From positions 1 through 38,826 of the forward strand of contig JAFRKN010000006.1 in the NCBI GenBank assembly GCA_017431725.1: a DNA stretch of 38,826 nt. The letters run 5' to 3'. The notes beneath the pieces were generated by a model. It made no database searches and was not told the DNA's origin. It saw only the letters and a program-made list of their open reading frames with translations. The DNA comes from Candidatus Saccharimonadota bacterium (GTDB lineage: Bacteria; Patescibacteriota; Saccharimonadia; Saccharimonadales; Saccharimonadaceae). The position numbers and the translations under genes were made by a program. This document shows, in pieces, positions 21,972 through 30,665 of the stretch (its first letter is position 1; the number at the start of each line of letters is the position of its first letter).

Positions 21972-22961
21972 CTAGCCTCTCGGTGGTTCACCATCTGGTT
22001 CGCCAAGCAATTTTTTCGATTTAATCTCGTATCGTCGCCCATTTACTGGCGAAATATAATAATCTTCATTTAGAAGATTCACAAACATTGTTAAATCTTT
22101 GTCGTCCATAATAATAATTGAACCATCGTCATCAGTCATAAGCTCAAGTTGCATTTCATCCGCGTAATCAAGCAACTTATCTTGCGGCATTTCTTCAGCA
22201 ATATCCATTGCTTGAACCTTTTTCAAAAGCGGCTTTTTATCTGCCAGTAGGGAATCGAGTGTTAAGCCTTCCGAAAATGACAACTTATATTTTTCAGTTA
22301 ATTCTTTTGCTTTCGCTTCCGCAAGCACTTGAGATTTATAGTCATACTGGAACAAATTCTCAAATTTTGCCTGATTAAAAACGATAATATTGCCATCTAC
22401 GATTGCTACTTGGTTGTCATCCGGCATTTTTAATGCGATTTCGGCCGAAAATGGTTCAAAACTCTCACCATTAATTTCCCAAGACGTCGCTCCTTTTAAA
22501 GCCGAAGATGCCGGTAAATTTTTTGCAATGTAAAAAGTCTTCATCCCAGTCTCGCCTGGGTAAGTAAACTTTGCAATAATTCCTTTTACTTTTTTAAAGT
22601 CATATTCATTTTCGCTAAAATAATCGATATCCTTATATTCGTGTTCAATTAAATGAATCAATGTCTCTGCTCGTCCTACTTTAGAAAGGGAAGTGCGATA
22701 AATTACTTTCTCCTCACCATCCGCCCTTTCGTATTCGCGACATTCTAATCCTTTATCCGCTTCCTCAATAACATAATGCACCGCCTCTTGCATAAACATC
22801 GACTTTACTGCACCAGTCAATTTGTCCGAGTATTTAATTTTATACGGCGTATAATTTTTATTAAATAAAAACAGCTCTGCGCTAACGTTATTTTTTATTT
22901 CGTCAATCTCGTTCGCCCATAAAAATACATCAAACGGTTCAGAAGAATTAGTATTATTCAT
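21972..22961 (-). CDS. DUF4868 / Kiwa KwaB-like protein
   Basis: 329 aa, soluble, acidic. The arrangement is that of DUF4868, the domain of KwaB from the Kiwa anti-phage system: an N-terminal variable half, then NQVAIVDGNIIVFNQAKFE and LFQYDY. After that comes a helical middle and a closing LLNEDYYISPVNGRRYEI, where family members have a similar SPxTxxxYEV-like end. In Kiwa, KwaB works with membrane protein KwaA; no KwaA-like gene is adjacent. A stand-alone copy could have another role. Ribosome site GTGAGGT precedes ATG, with a leader and TATAAT about 30 nt upstream. Family recalled from memory, not searched. Confidence 0.6.
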   Translation of the reverse strand: MNNTNSSEPFDVFLWANEIDEIKNNVSAELFLFNKNYTPYKIKYSDKLTGAVKSMFMQEAVHYVIEEADKGLECREYERADGEEKVIYRTSLSKVGRAETLIHLIEHEYKDIDYFSENEYDFKKVKGIIAKFTYPGETGMKTFYIAKNLPASSALKGATSWEINGESFEPFSAEIALKMPDDNQVAIVDGNIIVFNQAKFENLFQYDYKSQVLAEAKAKELTEKYKLSFSEGLTLDSLLADKKPLLKKVQAMDIAEEMPQDKLLDYADEMQLELMTDDDGSIIIMDDKDLTMFVNLLNEDYYISPVNGRRYEIKSKKLLGEPDGEPPRG

Positions 22962-23045
22962 ATTTACCTCACTTAGTTTTTTCTATTATAACATACATTT
23001 TAGAGTCGACGAAACCGGAGACAGAACATAGTAGCCTCATAATTT

Positions 23046-23068
23046 AAGCCGGCCCATAGGACCGGCTT
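23046..23068. terminator. Terminator of the 81-aa gene, likely bidirectional
   Basis: AAGCCGG / CCGGCTT hairpin (additional CC/GG inside), with T-rich sequence on the + side, directly beside the 3' end of the gene ending at 23072. Confidence 0.65.
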
Positions 23069-23071
23069 TTA

Positions 23072-23317
23072 TTAGTATGCGGAATGTGACAAGGATTTCA
23101 TGCCATTTTTCAAAACAACTATATTATTAACAACTTCAAGCCTTTCTTCGGTATCTTGCAAATTATAGGATATTTCCATCATCTGGCATAATTTGCCATT
23201 AAAATCGGCGAAAATATCTAAATCGCCAGTTTGTTCTAATTTTTCTAAAAGAAAAAAGTATTCTTTTTCTAGATTATCTAGTTCTTTCCGCATTTCTTCG
23301 AAAAGTACACTTGCCAC
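23072..23317 (-). CDS. Small coiled-coil protein, 81 aa
   Basis: Unrecognised. Strongly acidic helical protein: EEMRKELDNLEKEYFFLLEK near the start has Leu/Phe at heptad spacing, then a short linker TGDLDIF and a second helix. No signal peptide or membrane part. The start codon is GTG at 23317, supported by GAGAGGGGGG about 7 nt ahead and TATAAT-like sequence further upstream around 23355. It could pair with another protein through its coiled coil; the adjacent KwaB-like gene is on the same strand, 110 nt downstream, so the two may or may not share a transcript. Confidence 0.65.
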   Translation of the reverse strand: MASVLFEEMRKELDNLEKEYFFLLEKLEQTGDLDIFADFNGKLCQMMEISYNLQDTEERLEVVNNIVVLKNGMKSLSHSAY

Positions 23318-23416
23318 TATAATCCCCCCTCTCTAAATAAGGCATACTATTTAATTATACCACGTTAAGGGTAAAAAGTCAAGCTAAACAGAGAAAAAGA
23401 TCTTCCGTAGCAAGGG

Positions 23417-23662
23417 ATGTTCGGTTTCTATAAAATAAAATATAAAAAAAATCAACCAAGCTTGTTCGGTAAATTAACAGAGAAGTTTTCCACAAGTGCG
23501 AAAAACCATAACAATAAAAAGACTAAAAAACACTTGCATTTTATTGAAAAATATAATAAACTGAAATCAGCGAATAAAAGAATAAAAACGCTAAACAAAA
23601 ATTGTACCTTAAAAATGTTTGAGACCGGCCAACTAGGAGCTCTAGCGCGCATTAAATATTAG
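23417..23662 (+). CDS. Doubtful Lys/Asn-rich ORF, 81 aa
   Basis: An open frame starting ATG after GCAAGGG, encoding a very basic, Lys- and Asn-rich polypeptide whose last part is MFETGQLGALARIKY. Composition follows the AT-rich background, so it may be chance. No family recognised. Listed because the region is otherwise empty and a start with a weak ribosome-site-like GCAAGGG exists. Low confidence. Confidence 0.3.
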   Translation: MFGFYKIKYKKNQPSLFGKLTEKFSTSAKNHNNKKTKKHLHFIEKYNKLKSANKRIKTLNKNCTLKMFETGQLGALARIKY

Positions 23663-23870
23663 CGAGATGCGTCAAAAAAATCGTGCGTTCCTTCCTCAAA
23701 ACACACCTCCCAATAAAACTCTATATGGTCTAAACACAATAAGTCTCTCAACGGCTGCGATATGGATTAGCTTCGCGCTGGTAAATCGTGGTGGATTATA
23801 TTGTGAACAAACAAAAATCAAAGCAGAAACAAACCCGCTGAAGTTTCTAGTTGAACGGCCTCAAACGATG

Positions 23871-23876
23871 TATAAT
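23871..23876 (+). promoter_or_regulatory. -10 box, leaderless rsmH
   Basis: TATAAT ends 7 nt before ATG 23884. An apparent N-terminal extension from a TTG at 23851 would be translated through this promoter and is rejected. Confidence 0.65.
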
Positions 23877-23883
23877 AAACAAT

Positions 23884-24756
23884 ATGGAGAAACAACATAT
23901 TCCTGTATTATTGTCAGAAGTTCTAGCAACTTTGGATCCGCAACCCGGAGAAAGTTATTTAGACTTAACTGCCGGCTACGGAGGTCATGCTAGTAAAATT
24001 TTGGATGTGACACGGAATTATAAGAATTCAGTTTTAGTCGACCGTGATGAATTTGCTACAGATTATCTCAAAAGCAAATTTCCACTCGAAACTAAAATCG
24101 AAAATACAGATTTTTATAATGCGGTGCTACAGCTTATTGAGTGTGGAAAAACTTTTGATATTATACTGGCTGATTTTGGTGTTTCTTCTCCGCAACTAGA
24201 CATGGAAAATCGTGGATTTTCATTTAAATATGATAGCCCTTTAGACATGCGGATGAATCAAAAACAAAATTTTACGGCAGCGGACGTTGTTAATAAATAT
24301 AACGAAAGGGAACTAGCAGAAATTTTTGCTAAATATGGTGAAGAAAAGCCAGGTCACGCCAAACTGCTAGCTAGAGAAATAGCCCATCATCGTCCGATTA
24401 AAACCACGAAAGAATTAGCTGAAATTATTATTAAAAAATCGAGATACACTAAAGTTCACCCCGCCACTAAAGTTTTCCAAGCAGTTCGGATAGTTGTAAA
24501 TGATGAGTTAACGCAAATTGCAAAAACTCTTCCATTAATTCCAAGACTATTAAATCAAAACGGTCGTGTCGGCATTATTACTTTTCACAGTTTAGAAGAT
24601 CGGTTAGTAAAAGATTATTTCAAAAAAGCTTCAAATCTAGGTGAAGAATCTGAACTCAAGATCATTAACAAAAAACCCATCATTGCAACCCCCCAAGAAT
24701 TAGTTATCAACCCACGTGCCCGGAGCGCTAAGTTCCGCGCGGCAACGCGGAATTGA
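23884..24756 (+). CDS. rsmH: 16S rRNA m4C1402 methyltransferase RsmH (MraW)
   Basis: 290 aa SAM-dependent enzyme. N-terminal HIPVLLSEVL, SAM-binding DLTAGYGGHA (about 28-37), DIILADFGVSSPQLD (about 88-102) and the FxxYDSPLDMRM block are all diagnostic; the end ITFHSLEDRLVKDYF and NPRARSAKFR is typical. It methylates N4 of C1402 in the P site of 16S rRNA. It opens the division/wall cluster. mraZ, the usual first gene, is not upstream. Length is slightly below the usual 310. Confidence 0.96.
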   Translation: MEKQHIPVLLSEVLATLDPQPGESYLDLTAGYGGHASKILDVTRNYKNSVLVDRDEFATDYLKSKFPLETKIENTDFYNAVLQLIECGKTFDIILADFGVSSPQLDMENRGFSFKYDSPLDMRMNQKQNFTAADVVNKYNERELAEIFAKYGEEKPGHAKLLAREIAHHRPIKTTKELAEIIIKKSRYTKVHPATKVFQAVRIVVNDELTQIAKTLPLIPRLLNQNGRVGIITFHSLEDRLVKDYFKKASNLGEESELKIINKKPIIATPQELVINPRARSAKFRAATRN

Positions 24757-24788
24757 TAAAATAAAAACCAAAAACAAAAGGAGGCAAA

Positions 24789-24854
24789 ATGCCAAAACAA
24801 ATTTTCGTCGCGAACAAATCGCGTGCCCAAAAAATTAAGGTAAATTTCCGTTAG
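24789..24854 (+). CDS. Small ORF, 21 aa, between rsmH and ftsL
   Basis: ATG is preceded by AAAAGGAGG, one of the best ribosome sites in the window, and the frame ends after 21 codons at TAG. The peptide is basic: MPKQIFVANKSRAQKIK followed by VNFR. A hairpin stack lies just after the stop. It could be a leader peptide controlling ftsL transcription or translation, or a tiny functional protein. No family recognised. The strong site makes chance less likely, but length alone cannot prove coding. Confidence 0.5.
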   Translation: MPKQIFVANKSRAQKIKVNFR

Positions 24855-24864
24855 TCTTCCTTTT

Positions 24865-24888
24865 CCGAGCAAGTTTTAACTTGCTCGG
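24865..24888 (+). other. 11-bp hairpin after the small ORF
   Basis: CCGAGCAAGTT / AACTTGCTCGG perfect stem. Followed by ATTTCC, so a poor U-tract; more like an attenuator or RNA-stability hairpin than a terminator. Confidence 0.6.
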
Positions 24889-24904
24889 ATTTCCAAGATT
24901 AATG

Positions 24905-25022
24905 ACATGGACCGAGTGTGGTCCGCCAATTAGAGTTCACAGAGAGTGTGAAGTGTATGACCTTCCCGGGATAATTTTTGCGACTTACTTATAGCTCTGG
25001 TCGTAAAAATTCCCGGACTAGG
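24905..25022 (+). ncRNA. Multi-hairpin leader upstream of ftsL (candidate)
   Basis: Three further stems follow: GGACC/GGTCC (24909-24913 with 24920-24924), TTCACA/TGTGAA (24936-24941 with 24947-24952) and a longer one joining 24966-24984 with 25000-25015. That longer one reads CCGGGA, bulge, ATTTTT, G-U, CGAC against GTCG, AAAAAT, TCCCGG. The gap is non-coding and structured, so it is either an ftsL leader or a small RNA. No known family is recognised. Confidence 0.5.
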
Positions 25023-25073
25023 AAAACAAAATTTAAAAAATAAACATCAACATAAACCATAAGCGAGGAAAAA

Positions 25074-25421
25074 ATGATTAGTCAAACCTACGTCACTAGA
25101 CGGGAAACCATCGGTAGCAGTTTTGTCCGTAACCACAATTCTGTTCGTCACACCAAAAGAAGTCTGGGAGAAATTTCTCAAATTGTCATAGTCAGTATGC
25201 TCACTCTCGTTTTTGGGCTTATTTATGTCGCGGAAGGCACTAAAGCCACTAGTTTTGATTATGAACTATCATCCGTTGAATCAGAAATTTCCGAAATGAA
25301 TGCCAAAAAAGATGACCTCGCGGTCGAAAAAGCACGTCTAAATTCCATTGCTACGGCTAAAAACAGCACTGTTGCTGCGGCTATGGAAGACGCCACGGTA
25401 ACAGGATATGCTACGGAATAA
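25074..25421 (+). CDS. ftsL: FtsL/DivIC-like cell division protein
   Basis: 115 aa. Basic N-terminus, one membrane helix (about 34-54), then a Glu/Lys-rich coiled coil (about 62-95). This is the bitopic FtsL/DivIC layout and its place between rsmH and ftsI is the standard position of ftsL. The start has GCGAGG about 7 nt ahead. The sequence itself is too divergent to separate FtsL from DivIC. It overlaps ftsI by 14 nt, implying translational coupling. Confidence 0.8.
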   Translation: MISQTYVTRRETIGSSFVRNHNSVRHTKRSLGEISQIVIVSMLTLVFGLIYVAEGTKATSFDYELSSVESEISEMNAKKDDLAVEKARLNSIATAKNSTVAAAMEDATVTGYATE

Positions 25422-27180
25422 TTTTTCCCCAACATCTCAAGGATTATTTACGCGTTTTAAAATTTTAAAAATTATTGTTATTATTATGCTCGCCATTATT
25501 TTGGTGCGACTTTTTTTTATTCAAATTGTCGAGCATGGCCACTGGGTTATGAAAGCCGATGAACAACACACATTACTTGAAACTATTGTTGCAAAAAGAG
25601 GCGAAATCTATATGATGGAAGGGGAAAAACCTGCCCCAGTAGTTTTAAATCAAACTACTTATCAAATTATTATTGACCCTTCTGTTACAAATCAAGATGA
25701 AATAAAATCTGCTCTAGAATCATATGCCAAAGATTATATTGTCGTCGATTTTGATGAAATTTATCATACCGATGGACTAAGATATTCTATTGTGGCCAAA
25801 AATGTTCCGCGCGAATTAGCCTCTCAAATTTCCGAATTAGGCATTTCAGCAGTTTGGTTTCAAAAAAATAACCAACGCGTTTATCCCGAAAATGAAATGG
25901 CCTCGGGTTTACTTGGCTTTGTCAATGCCGATGGAATCGGTCAATATGGTGTCGAAGGCTCCCTCAACCATCTCTTAGCAGGTAAAGATGGTCTCTTAAA
26001 AACCACTTCGGATATCAACAATGTCGCACTATCTATTGGCAATGACAATATCAAAATTCCAGCTGAAGATGGTAAAGACATAGTGCTTTCAATTGATCGT
26101 AGTTTTGAACGTGGTATCGAAGAAATTGCTAATGAAGCATTAGCTTCATCTGCTGCCACTAATGTTGCTGTCCTCGCCATGGACCCCAATACTGGTGAAA
26201 TTTTAGCAATGGCCAATTTACCCAATTATAATCCAGGTAATTATGGCAATGTTACAGATTCATCAGCCTACATTAATTACACTACTGAAGTCCCTTATGA
26301 GCCAGCCTCAATCTGCAAGAGTTTTGCCTTCTCCGCAGCCATCAATGAAGGCGTTATGACTCCTCACACCACCTATTACAATCAAGGCTACGAGATTATT
26401 GACAGCGAGACGATTAATAATGCTGAAAAAAGGGCGTCTTTAAACGGCTATATTGATATTCAAACTGCGTTGTATTGGTCGCTTAATACAGGATCTATTT
26501 ATGCTTTAAAATTACTCGGCAATAATACTGAAAGTATCAATCAACAAGGACGCGAAAAACTTTATGATTATTATTACAATAAGTTTCGACTTGGCCAAGC
26601 TACCGGCATTGAACTTGCTGAAGCTGAAGGTTTTGTGTGGAGTCCCAACGCAGAAATTTACGGTCTTAATGCGGCCTATGCTAATATGACTTTTGGCCAA
26701 AACTTAAGTCTTACCATGGTTCAAGTTGCTTCGGCTTTTTCTGCGATTGTTAATGGCGGCATCTATCATACCCCCACTGTAGTAAAGGGTACCCTTAAAA
26801 ATGATAAAATCATTCCTTTCGAACAAACTACGGATGCAGAAGATAAGATTCTGTCCGATGAGACCAGCGCCACTATGCGCGGAATGCTTATCAATAACCG
26901 CTCTAGCAAAGTCCTTTGGGGTATTGATCCGCCTGGTTATGCTATCGGTGGTAAAACTGGGACAGCTCAGGCTATCAAAGATGGAGCGTATACTATGGAC
27001 GAATTTATTGGTTCTTATATCGGCTTTGTCGGAACGGAAGAAGAGTTGCCAAAAATTGTAATAATGGTTAAAATGTGGGGGGAGGGTCAAAAAATTGAAG
27101 GAAATAAAGACCCTATGTCTCTCTTTGACTCTCTCTCCAATTATGCAATTAATTATTTTAAAATTAAACCGAAAGTTTAA
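25408..27180 (+). CDS. ftsI: Penicillin-binding protein 2/FtsI, septal transpeptidase
   Basis: 590 aa. One N-terminal membrane helix (about 20-40), a dimerisation domain and a transpeptidase domain with Ser301-x-x-Lys304 in EPASICK, the SLN motif (358-360) and KTG (516-518) in GGKTGTAQ. It cross-links peptidoglycan at the septum. The typical EPGSTFK is varied to EPASICK. No PASTA domain. ftsL start overlap and 2-nt gap to mraY put it in one operon. Rod versus septal role rests on its neighbours. Confidence 0.93.
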   Translation: MLRNNFSPTSQGLFTRFKILKIIVIIMLAIILVRLFFIQIVEHGHWVMKADEQHTLLETIVAKRGEIYMMEGEKPAPVVLNQTTYQIIIDPSVTNQDEIKSALESYAKDYIVVDFDEIYHTDGLRYSIVAKNVPRELASQISELGISAVWFQKNNQRVYPENEMASGLLGFVNADGIGQYGVEGSLNHLLAGKDGLLKTTSDINNVALSIGNDNIKIPAEDGKDIVLSIDRSFERGIEEIANEALASSAATNVAVLAMDPNTGEILAMANLPNYNPGNYGNVTDSSAYINYTTEVPYEPASICKSFAFSAAINEGVMTPHTTYYNQGYEIIDSETINNAEKRASLNGYIDIQTALYWSLNTGSIYALKLLGNNTESINQQGREKLYDYYYNKFRLGQATGIELAEAEGFVWSPNAEIYGLNAAYANMTFGQNLSLTMVQVASAFSAIVNGGIYHTPTVVKGTLKNDKIIPFEQTTDAEDKILSDETSATMRGMLINNRSSKVLWGIDPPGYAIGGKTGTAQAIKDGAYTMDEFIGSYIGFVGTEEELPKIVIMVKMWGEGQKIEGNKDPMSLFDSLSNYAINYFKIKPKV

Positions 27181-27182
27181 AA

Positions 27183-28205
27183 ATGAGTATCAACGATGAA
27201 ATATTTTATGGATTATTATTGAGTTTAGCTGGGTTCCTTTTTTCAATGGTTTTAACCCCTTTCTATACCCACTTTGCCTATAAATATAAATTTTGGAAAA
27301 AGCAGAAAAAAACCACAGTTGATGGCAAAGATTTACCAGTTATGTCCAAACTTCACGCCCACAAATTTAAACATGTTTTTCCGACTATGGCTGGCTTGAT
27401 TGGAGTTATTTCGGTTACCCTTGTTACTTGGACTTTTAATCTTGATCGTGGTCAAACCTGGCTTCCGCTCGTTGGTTTTCTTGGTGGGGCTTTGGTTGGC
27501 GTCATAGATGACGTAATCAACATCTTTGGTTCTGGCCGGGGGGCCGCTGGACTTCGTGGTCCTGTCAAATTTTTCTTAATTTCTGCAGTCGGTCTGTTGC
27601 TCGGCTGGTTTTTCGCCGCCAAACTTGGTTGGACCACCATCTTGGTTCCTTTCTTAGGTAATTTCGAAATTAGTATTGTTGGGATGATTTTAATTTTTGC
27701 TTTTGCCGTAGTTGCTACTTCCAACGCTGTTAATATCACTGATGGTTTAGATGGCCTTTCTGGTGGTCTCGCTATGATGGCGTATGGAGCCTACGGCGTT
27801 ATTGCTCTCTTGCAAGACCAAATGCTCTTATTTGGCTTCTGCCTTACTGTAATTGGCTGGCTTTTGTCTTATATTTGGTTTAACGTCCCCCCAGCTCGAT
27901 TTATGATGGGAGATACCGGTTCATTCGCGCTTGGCGCCGGTCTCGGTGTAGTCGCCATGATGACCAACTCTTTTCTCTTACTACCAGTTATTTGTCTTCC
28001 AGCCGTTATCGAAACCATATCCAGCCTTGTTCAATTAATCTCTAAAAAATTTTTTCACAAAAAAATCTTTATTTCGGCTCCTCTCCACCATCATCTTGAA
28101 GCTAAAGGTTGGGGTGAAGCCAAGATTGTGATGCGTTTTTGGATTATTGCTGGTGTCTGCGCTATTTTAGGAGTATTCATTGCTGCCACTGGAGGAGCCA
28201 TATGA
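27183..28205 (+). CDS. mraY: Phospho-N-acetylmuramoyl-pentapeptide-transferase
   Basis: 340-aa membrane enzyme making lipid I. About ten hydrophobic helices. Catalytic Asp-rich loops are visible: GVIDDVINI with the paired Asp (about 105-113), NITDGLDGLSGG (about 180-191), MGDTGSFALGAG and the terminal histidine loop APLHHHLE. No Shine-Dalgarno site; the ATG lies 2 nt after the ftsI stop, so translation is probably by reinitiation. murD, normally the next gene, is absent; a 58-nt gap with a weak GCGG/CCGC stem leads to ftsW. Confidence 0.95.
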   Translation: MSINDEIFYGLLLSLAGFLFSMVLTPFYTHFAYKYKFWKKQKKTTVDGKDLPVMSKLHAHKFKHVFPTMAGLIGVISVTLVTWTFNLDRGQTWLPLVGFLGGALVGVIDDVINIFGSGRGAAGLRGPVKFFLISAVGLLLGWFFAAKLGWTTILVPFLGNFEISIVGMILIFAFAVVATSNAVNITDGLDGLSGGLAMMAYGAYGVIALLQDQMLLFGFCLTVIGWLLSYIWFNVPPARFMMGDTGSFALGAGLGVVAMMTNSFLLLPVICLPAVIETISSLVQLISKKFFHKKIFISAPLHHHLEAKGWGEAKIVMRFWIIAGVCAILGVFIAATGGAI

Positions 28206-28263
28206 CATCAGCGGGTACTGTATATAGTAGGGGTAGCAGAATCCGCCAAGAGATGAGGCTCAC

Positions 28264-29493
28264 ATGAAAAATCGTAAACACAAATCAGATCTGATCATTT
28301 TGTTTGCCACACTCGGGCTTATGGCACTCGGACTTATCATCATTTATGCTATTGGACCAATGCGTGCAAATGTACTCAATTCAACTTACGGGACAGATTA
28401 CGATTCTAACTTTTTCTTTCTTGGACAACTACGTTCTGTAGGACTATCACTCCTAGCTTTTTTTGCTGCTTTTAAATGGATTCCTTACAAATATATTAAA
28501 AAATCTGCCAAAATTATCATGATTACTGCTCTTATTCTATCAGTTATGCTTTGGATATTAGCTTTAGCCGGCTCCAGTTTAGCAAGATGTGAACTGGGGG
28601 AATGTCGATGGTTTAATTTAGGCAGTATTAGCTTCCAACCTGCTGAATTTTTAAAATTAGCTCTTGTTGTTTATCTTGCAGATTTTCTTACTCGCAAAAA
28701 AGCAGAAGGGAATATCGGCAAATGGAAAGAATTTTGGTTCCCACTTTTAATTATTTGTGGCGTCTCTCTTTTTCTTGTAGTTATTGCACAAGGTGATCTT
28801 GGCACTGGTGTAGCTCTTATTTCCATTGTTTTTGGCATGCTATTAATTTCCGGAATACCTGCCAGACAATATCTTATTATGGTCGCTTTGGTTTTAGCCG
28901 TTGCAGTAGGAGCAGTCATGACCTCTAGCCATCGCATGGAAAGAGTTGATGCTTGGCTCACGACTTTATCTGGTGGAGAAAGTACTGATTCAACCTATCA
29001 CATTGAAAATGCCATTCTTGCTATTGGTACGGGTGGGCTATTTGGCGTAGGGGTTGGCAATTCTGTTCAAGCCACCGGTTATCTCCCAGAATCAATTAAC
29101 GATTCGGTTTTTGCCATCATGGGAGAAACTTTTGGTTTTATGGGTCTTTTTCTTATTATTCTAGTTTTTGGAGCTCTTTTACTTCGTATGCTTAAAGTAG
29201 CCGAAAATTCTCCTGATACCAATGATCGTTTCTTTGTCATTGGAGTTTTTTCTTGGACTCTTGCTCAAGTCGTTGTCAATATTATGGCAATGACTAGTCT
29301 AGTACCAGTTACTGGAATTACTTTACCCCTGCTCTCTTATGGTGGCACCAGTATGATATTTATTGCTTTTGCAATCGGTTTAGTTTTACAACTTTCATGC
29401 TATACTAGTAGAGAGGTAAACAAAAATGAAGATATTAGTAGTCGGAGGGGGCTCAGGGGGGCACATTACCCCAACCGTCGCCGTAGTTCGTAA
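28264..29493 (+). CDS. ftsW: FtsW/RodA-type peptidoglycan glycosyltransferase
   Basis: 409 aa SEDS protein with about ten membrane helices. Markers include GECRWFNLGSISFQPAEFLK (the WxxxGxxxxQPxE block), the catalytic-type Asp in AQGDLGTG, and the end PLLSYGGTS typical of the family. Assigned FtsW from its dcw location rather than RodA. GAGATGAGG precedes ATG. The last 22-23 codons overlap the start of murG in another frame; the resulting basic C-terminal tail (RRGLRGAHYPNRRRSS) is therefore constrained by murG. Works with FtsI. Confidence 0.92.
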   Translation: MKNRKHKSDLIILFATLGLMALGLIIIYAIGPMRANVLNSTYGTDYDSNFFFLGQLRSVGLSLLAFFAAFKWIPYKYIKKSAKIIMITALILSVMLWILALAGSSLARCELGECRWFNLGSISFQPAEFLKLALVVYLADFLTRKKAEGNIGKWKEFWFPLLIICGVSLFLVVIAQGDLGTGVALISIVFGMLLISGIPARQYLIMVALVLAVAVGAVMTSSHRMERVDAWLTTLSGGESTDSTYHIENAILAIGTGGLFGVGVGNSVQATGYLPESINDSVFAIMGETFGFMGLFLIILVFGALLLRMLKVAENSPDTNDRFFVIGVFSWTLAQVVVNIMAMTSLVPVTGITLPLLSYGGTSMIFIAFAIGLVLQLSCYTSREVNKNEDISSRRGLRGAHYPNRRRSS

Positions 29494-30655
29494 GATCCTA
29501 GCAGAAAAACCTCGCGCAGAGGTCGAATTTTGGACCGATTTTAAATATTATAAAAATGTCACCAAGCTTACTACTGAAATTGGTATGCCTTGGGGTGAAG
29601 ATAAAAAAACCAATCGAAAAACCCCTTATATCCGTGTCCGTCGTTTACCAGCCGGCAAATTCCATCGCTATTCAAATTGGACTTTTCGCGATTATTTTGT
29701 AAATTTTGACACAACTATAAAAGATCTCCTAATCGGCAACATACTAGGCTTTTTTGGCTTCATTTTAGGTTTAATTACTTGTTTTTTCCGACTAGTTTCT
29801 AAAAAAACCCGACCCAATGTGATTTTTCTTAAGGGCGGTTATGTTTGTTTACCAGTTGGGCTTACCGCTCGGCTTTTTAAAATTCCTTACATCATTCATG
29901 AGTCTGACGCCGTTGCAGGTCTCGCCAACCGCATTTTAATGCGAAAAGCAAAAAAAGTAGCTTTCGGAGTTCCTTTATCTGAAGAAGTACAAACAAAACA
30001 CCCAAATTATGTTTGGACTGGCATCCCAGTCGGACCAGAATTTAAAGCAGTATCATATACTACCCAACTTTCCCTCAAAAAAGCTTTTTCCTTTAATCCC
30101 GAAAAACCTTTAGTTGTTATTACCGGTGGAAGTCAAGGCTCCAAAAATCTTAATGAAGCAACTCGCGCCATCCTTCCAGAACTCCTCAAATTTTCTTCAG
30201 TAGCCCTCGTGGCCGGACGCAAACATTATGAGGACATGGTAGACCTCAAAAAATACGAAAATTGGGACAAGGCTTCACTTGAATCCAATTTTCGGATGTG
30301 GGAATTTAACACCACTATGAACGAACTTTTGGGTGCTGCTGATGTCATTGTCTCACGTGCCGGTGCCACCACTATTGCTGAAATGGCAGCTTTGAAAAAA
30401 GCCACTATTCTAATTCCGTTTGAACGTTTACCTGGTAGCCATCAAGTCAAAAATGCCGAAAGACTAAAAAAAGCCAACGCCGCATCAGTAATTTATGATT
30501 CCGAAATGACCAAAAAACCAGAGATTTTATTAGAGGAAATTCGTCACCTTGTCAAATCTCCCCGCCTCCGTGCCGACATGGCTGACCATTTGCACGAAGA
30601 AGCACGTTCTGACGCCGCCGACCGTTTAGCAAAGATAATTCTCGAAGAGATATAG
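29426..30655 (+). CDS. murG: UDP-GlcNAc:lipid I N-acetylglucosaminyltransferase
   Basis: 409 aa GT-B glycosyltransferase forming lipid II. GGGSGGHITP (about 7-16), the HESDAVAGLANR loop, TGGSQGSKNLNE and the UDP-GlcNAc site SRAGATTIAEMAA with ILIPFERLPGSHQ are all present. Length is longer than E. coli MurG (355), mainly from a hydrophobic insert near 102-125 that may strengthen membrane contact. GAGAGG site upstream, embedded in ftsW; the 68-nt overlap suggests tight coupling. Confidence 0.95.
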   Translation: MKILVVGGGSGGHITPTVAVVRKILAEKPRAEVEFWTDFKYYKNVTKLTTEIGMPWGEDKKTNRKTPYIRVRRLPAGKFHRYSNWTFRDYFVNFDTTIKDLLIGNILGFFGFILGLITCFFRLVSKKTRPNVIFLKGGYVCLPVGLTARLFKIPYIIHESDAVAGLANRILMRKAKKVAFGVPLSEEVQTKHPNYVWTGIPVGPEFKAVSYTTQLSLKKAFSFNPEKPLVVITGGSQGSKNLNEATRAILPELLKFSSVALVAGRKHYEDMVDLKKYENWDKASLESNFRMWEFNTTMNELLGAADVIVSRAGATTIAEMAALKKATILIPFERLPGSHQVKNAERLKKANAASVIYDSEMTKKPEILLEEIRHLVKSPRLRADMADHLHEEARSDAADRLAKIILEEI

Positions 30656-30665
30656 GAGGCTATCG

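Larger units (their letters stand above)
23318..23883. other. Gap upstream of rsmH with only a doubtful ORF
   Basis: About 560 nt, AT-rich to the left, with mraZ absent where it usually precedes rsmH. One Lys-rich frame (23417-23662) is listed separately. The stretch 23667-23870 has a frame running into rsmH that I reject. A TTTTCCACA resembling a DnaA box occurs near 23483; isolated, it is not evidence for an origin. No strong hairpin is seen. Confidence 0.5.

Noticed and set aside
23480-23492. TTTTCCACA near 23483 (also near 4170 and 31447) as DnaA boxes/origin
   Set aside because: Isolated single sites, no dnaA gene or AT-rich cluster of boxes, so not evidence for an origin.
23851-23883. 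11-residue N-terminal extension of RsmH
   Set aside because: Contains the TATAAT box as codons, and the family begins at MEKQHIPVL.
23667-23993. 108-aa frame overlapping the start of rsmH
   Set aside because: No ribosome site, runs 110 nt into rsmH in another frame, crosses the rsmH promoter, and the C-terminus is the shadow of rsmH codons.
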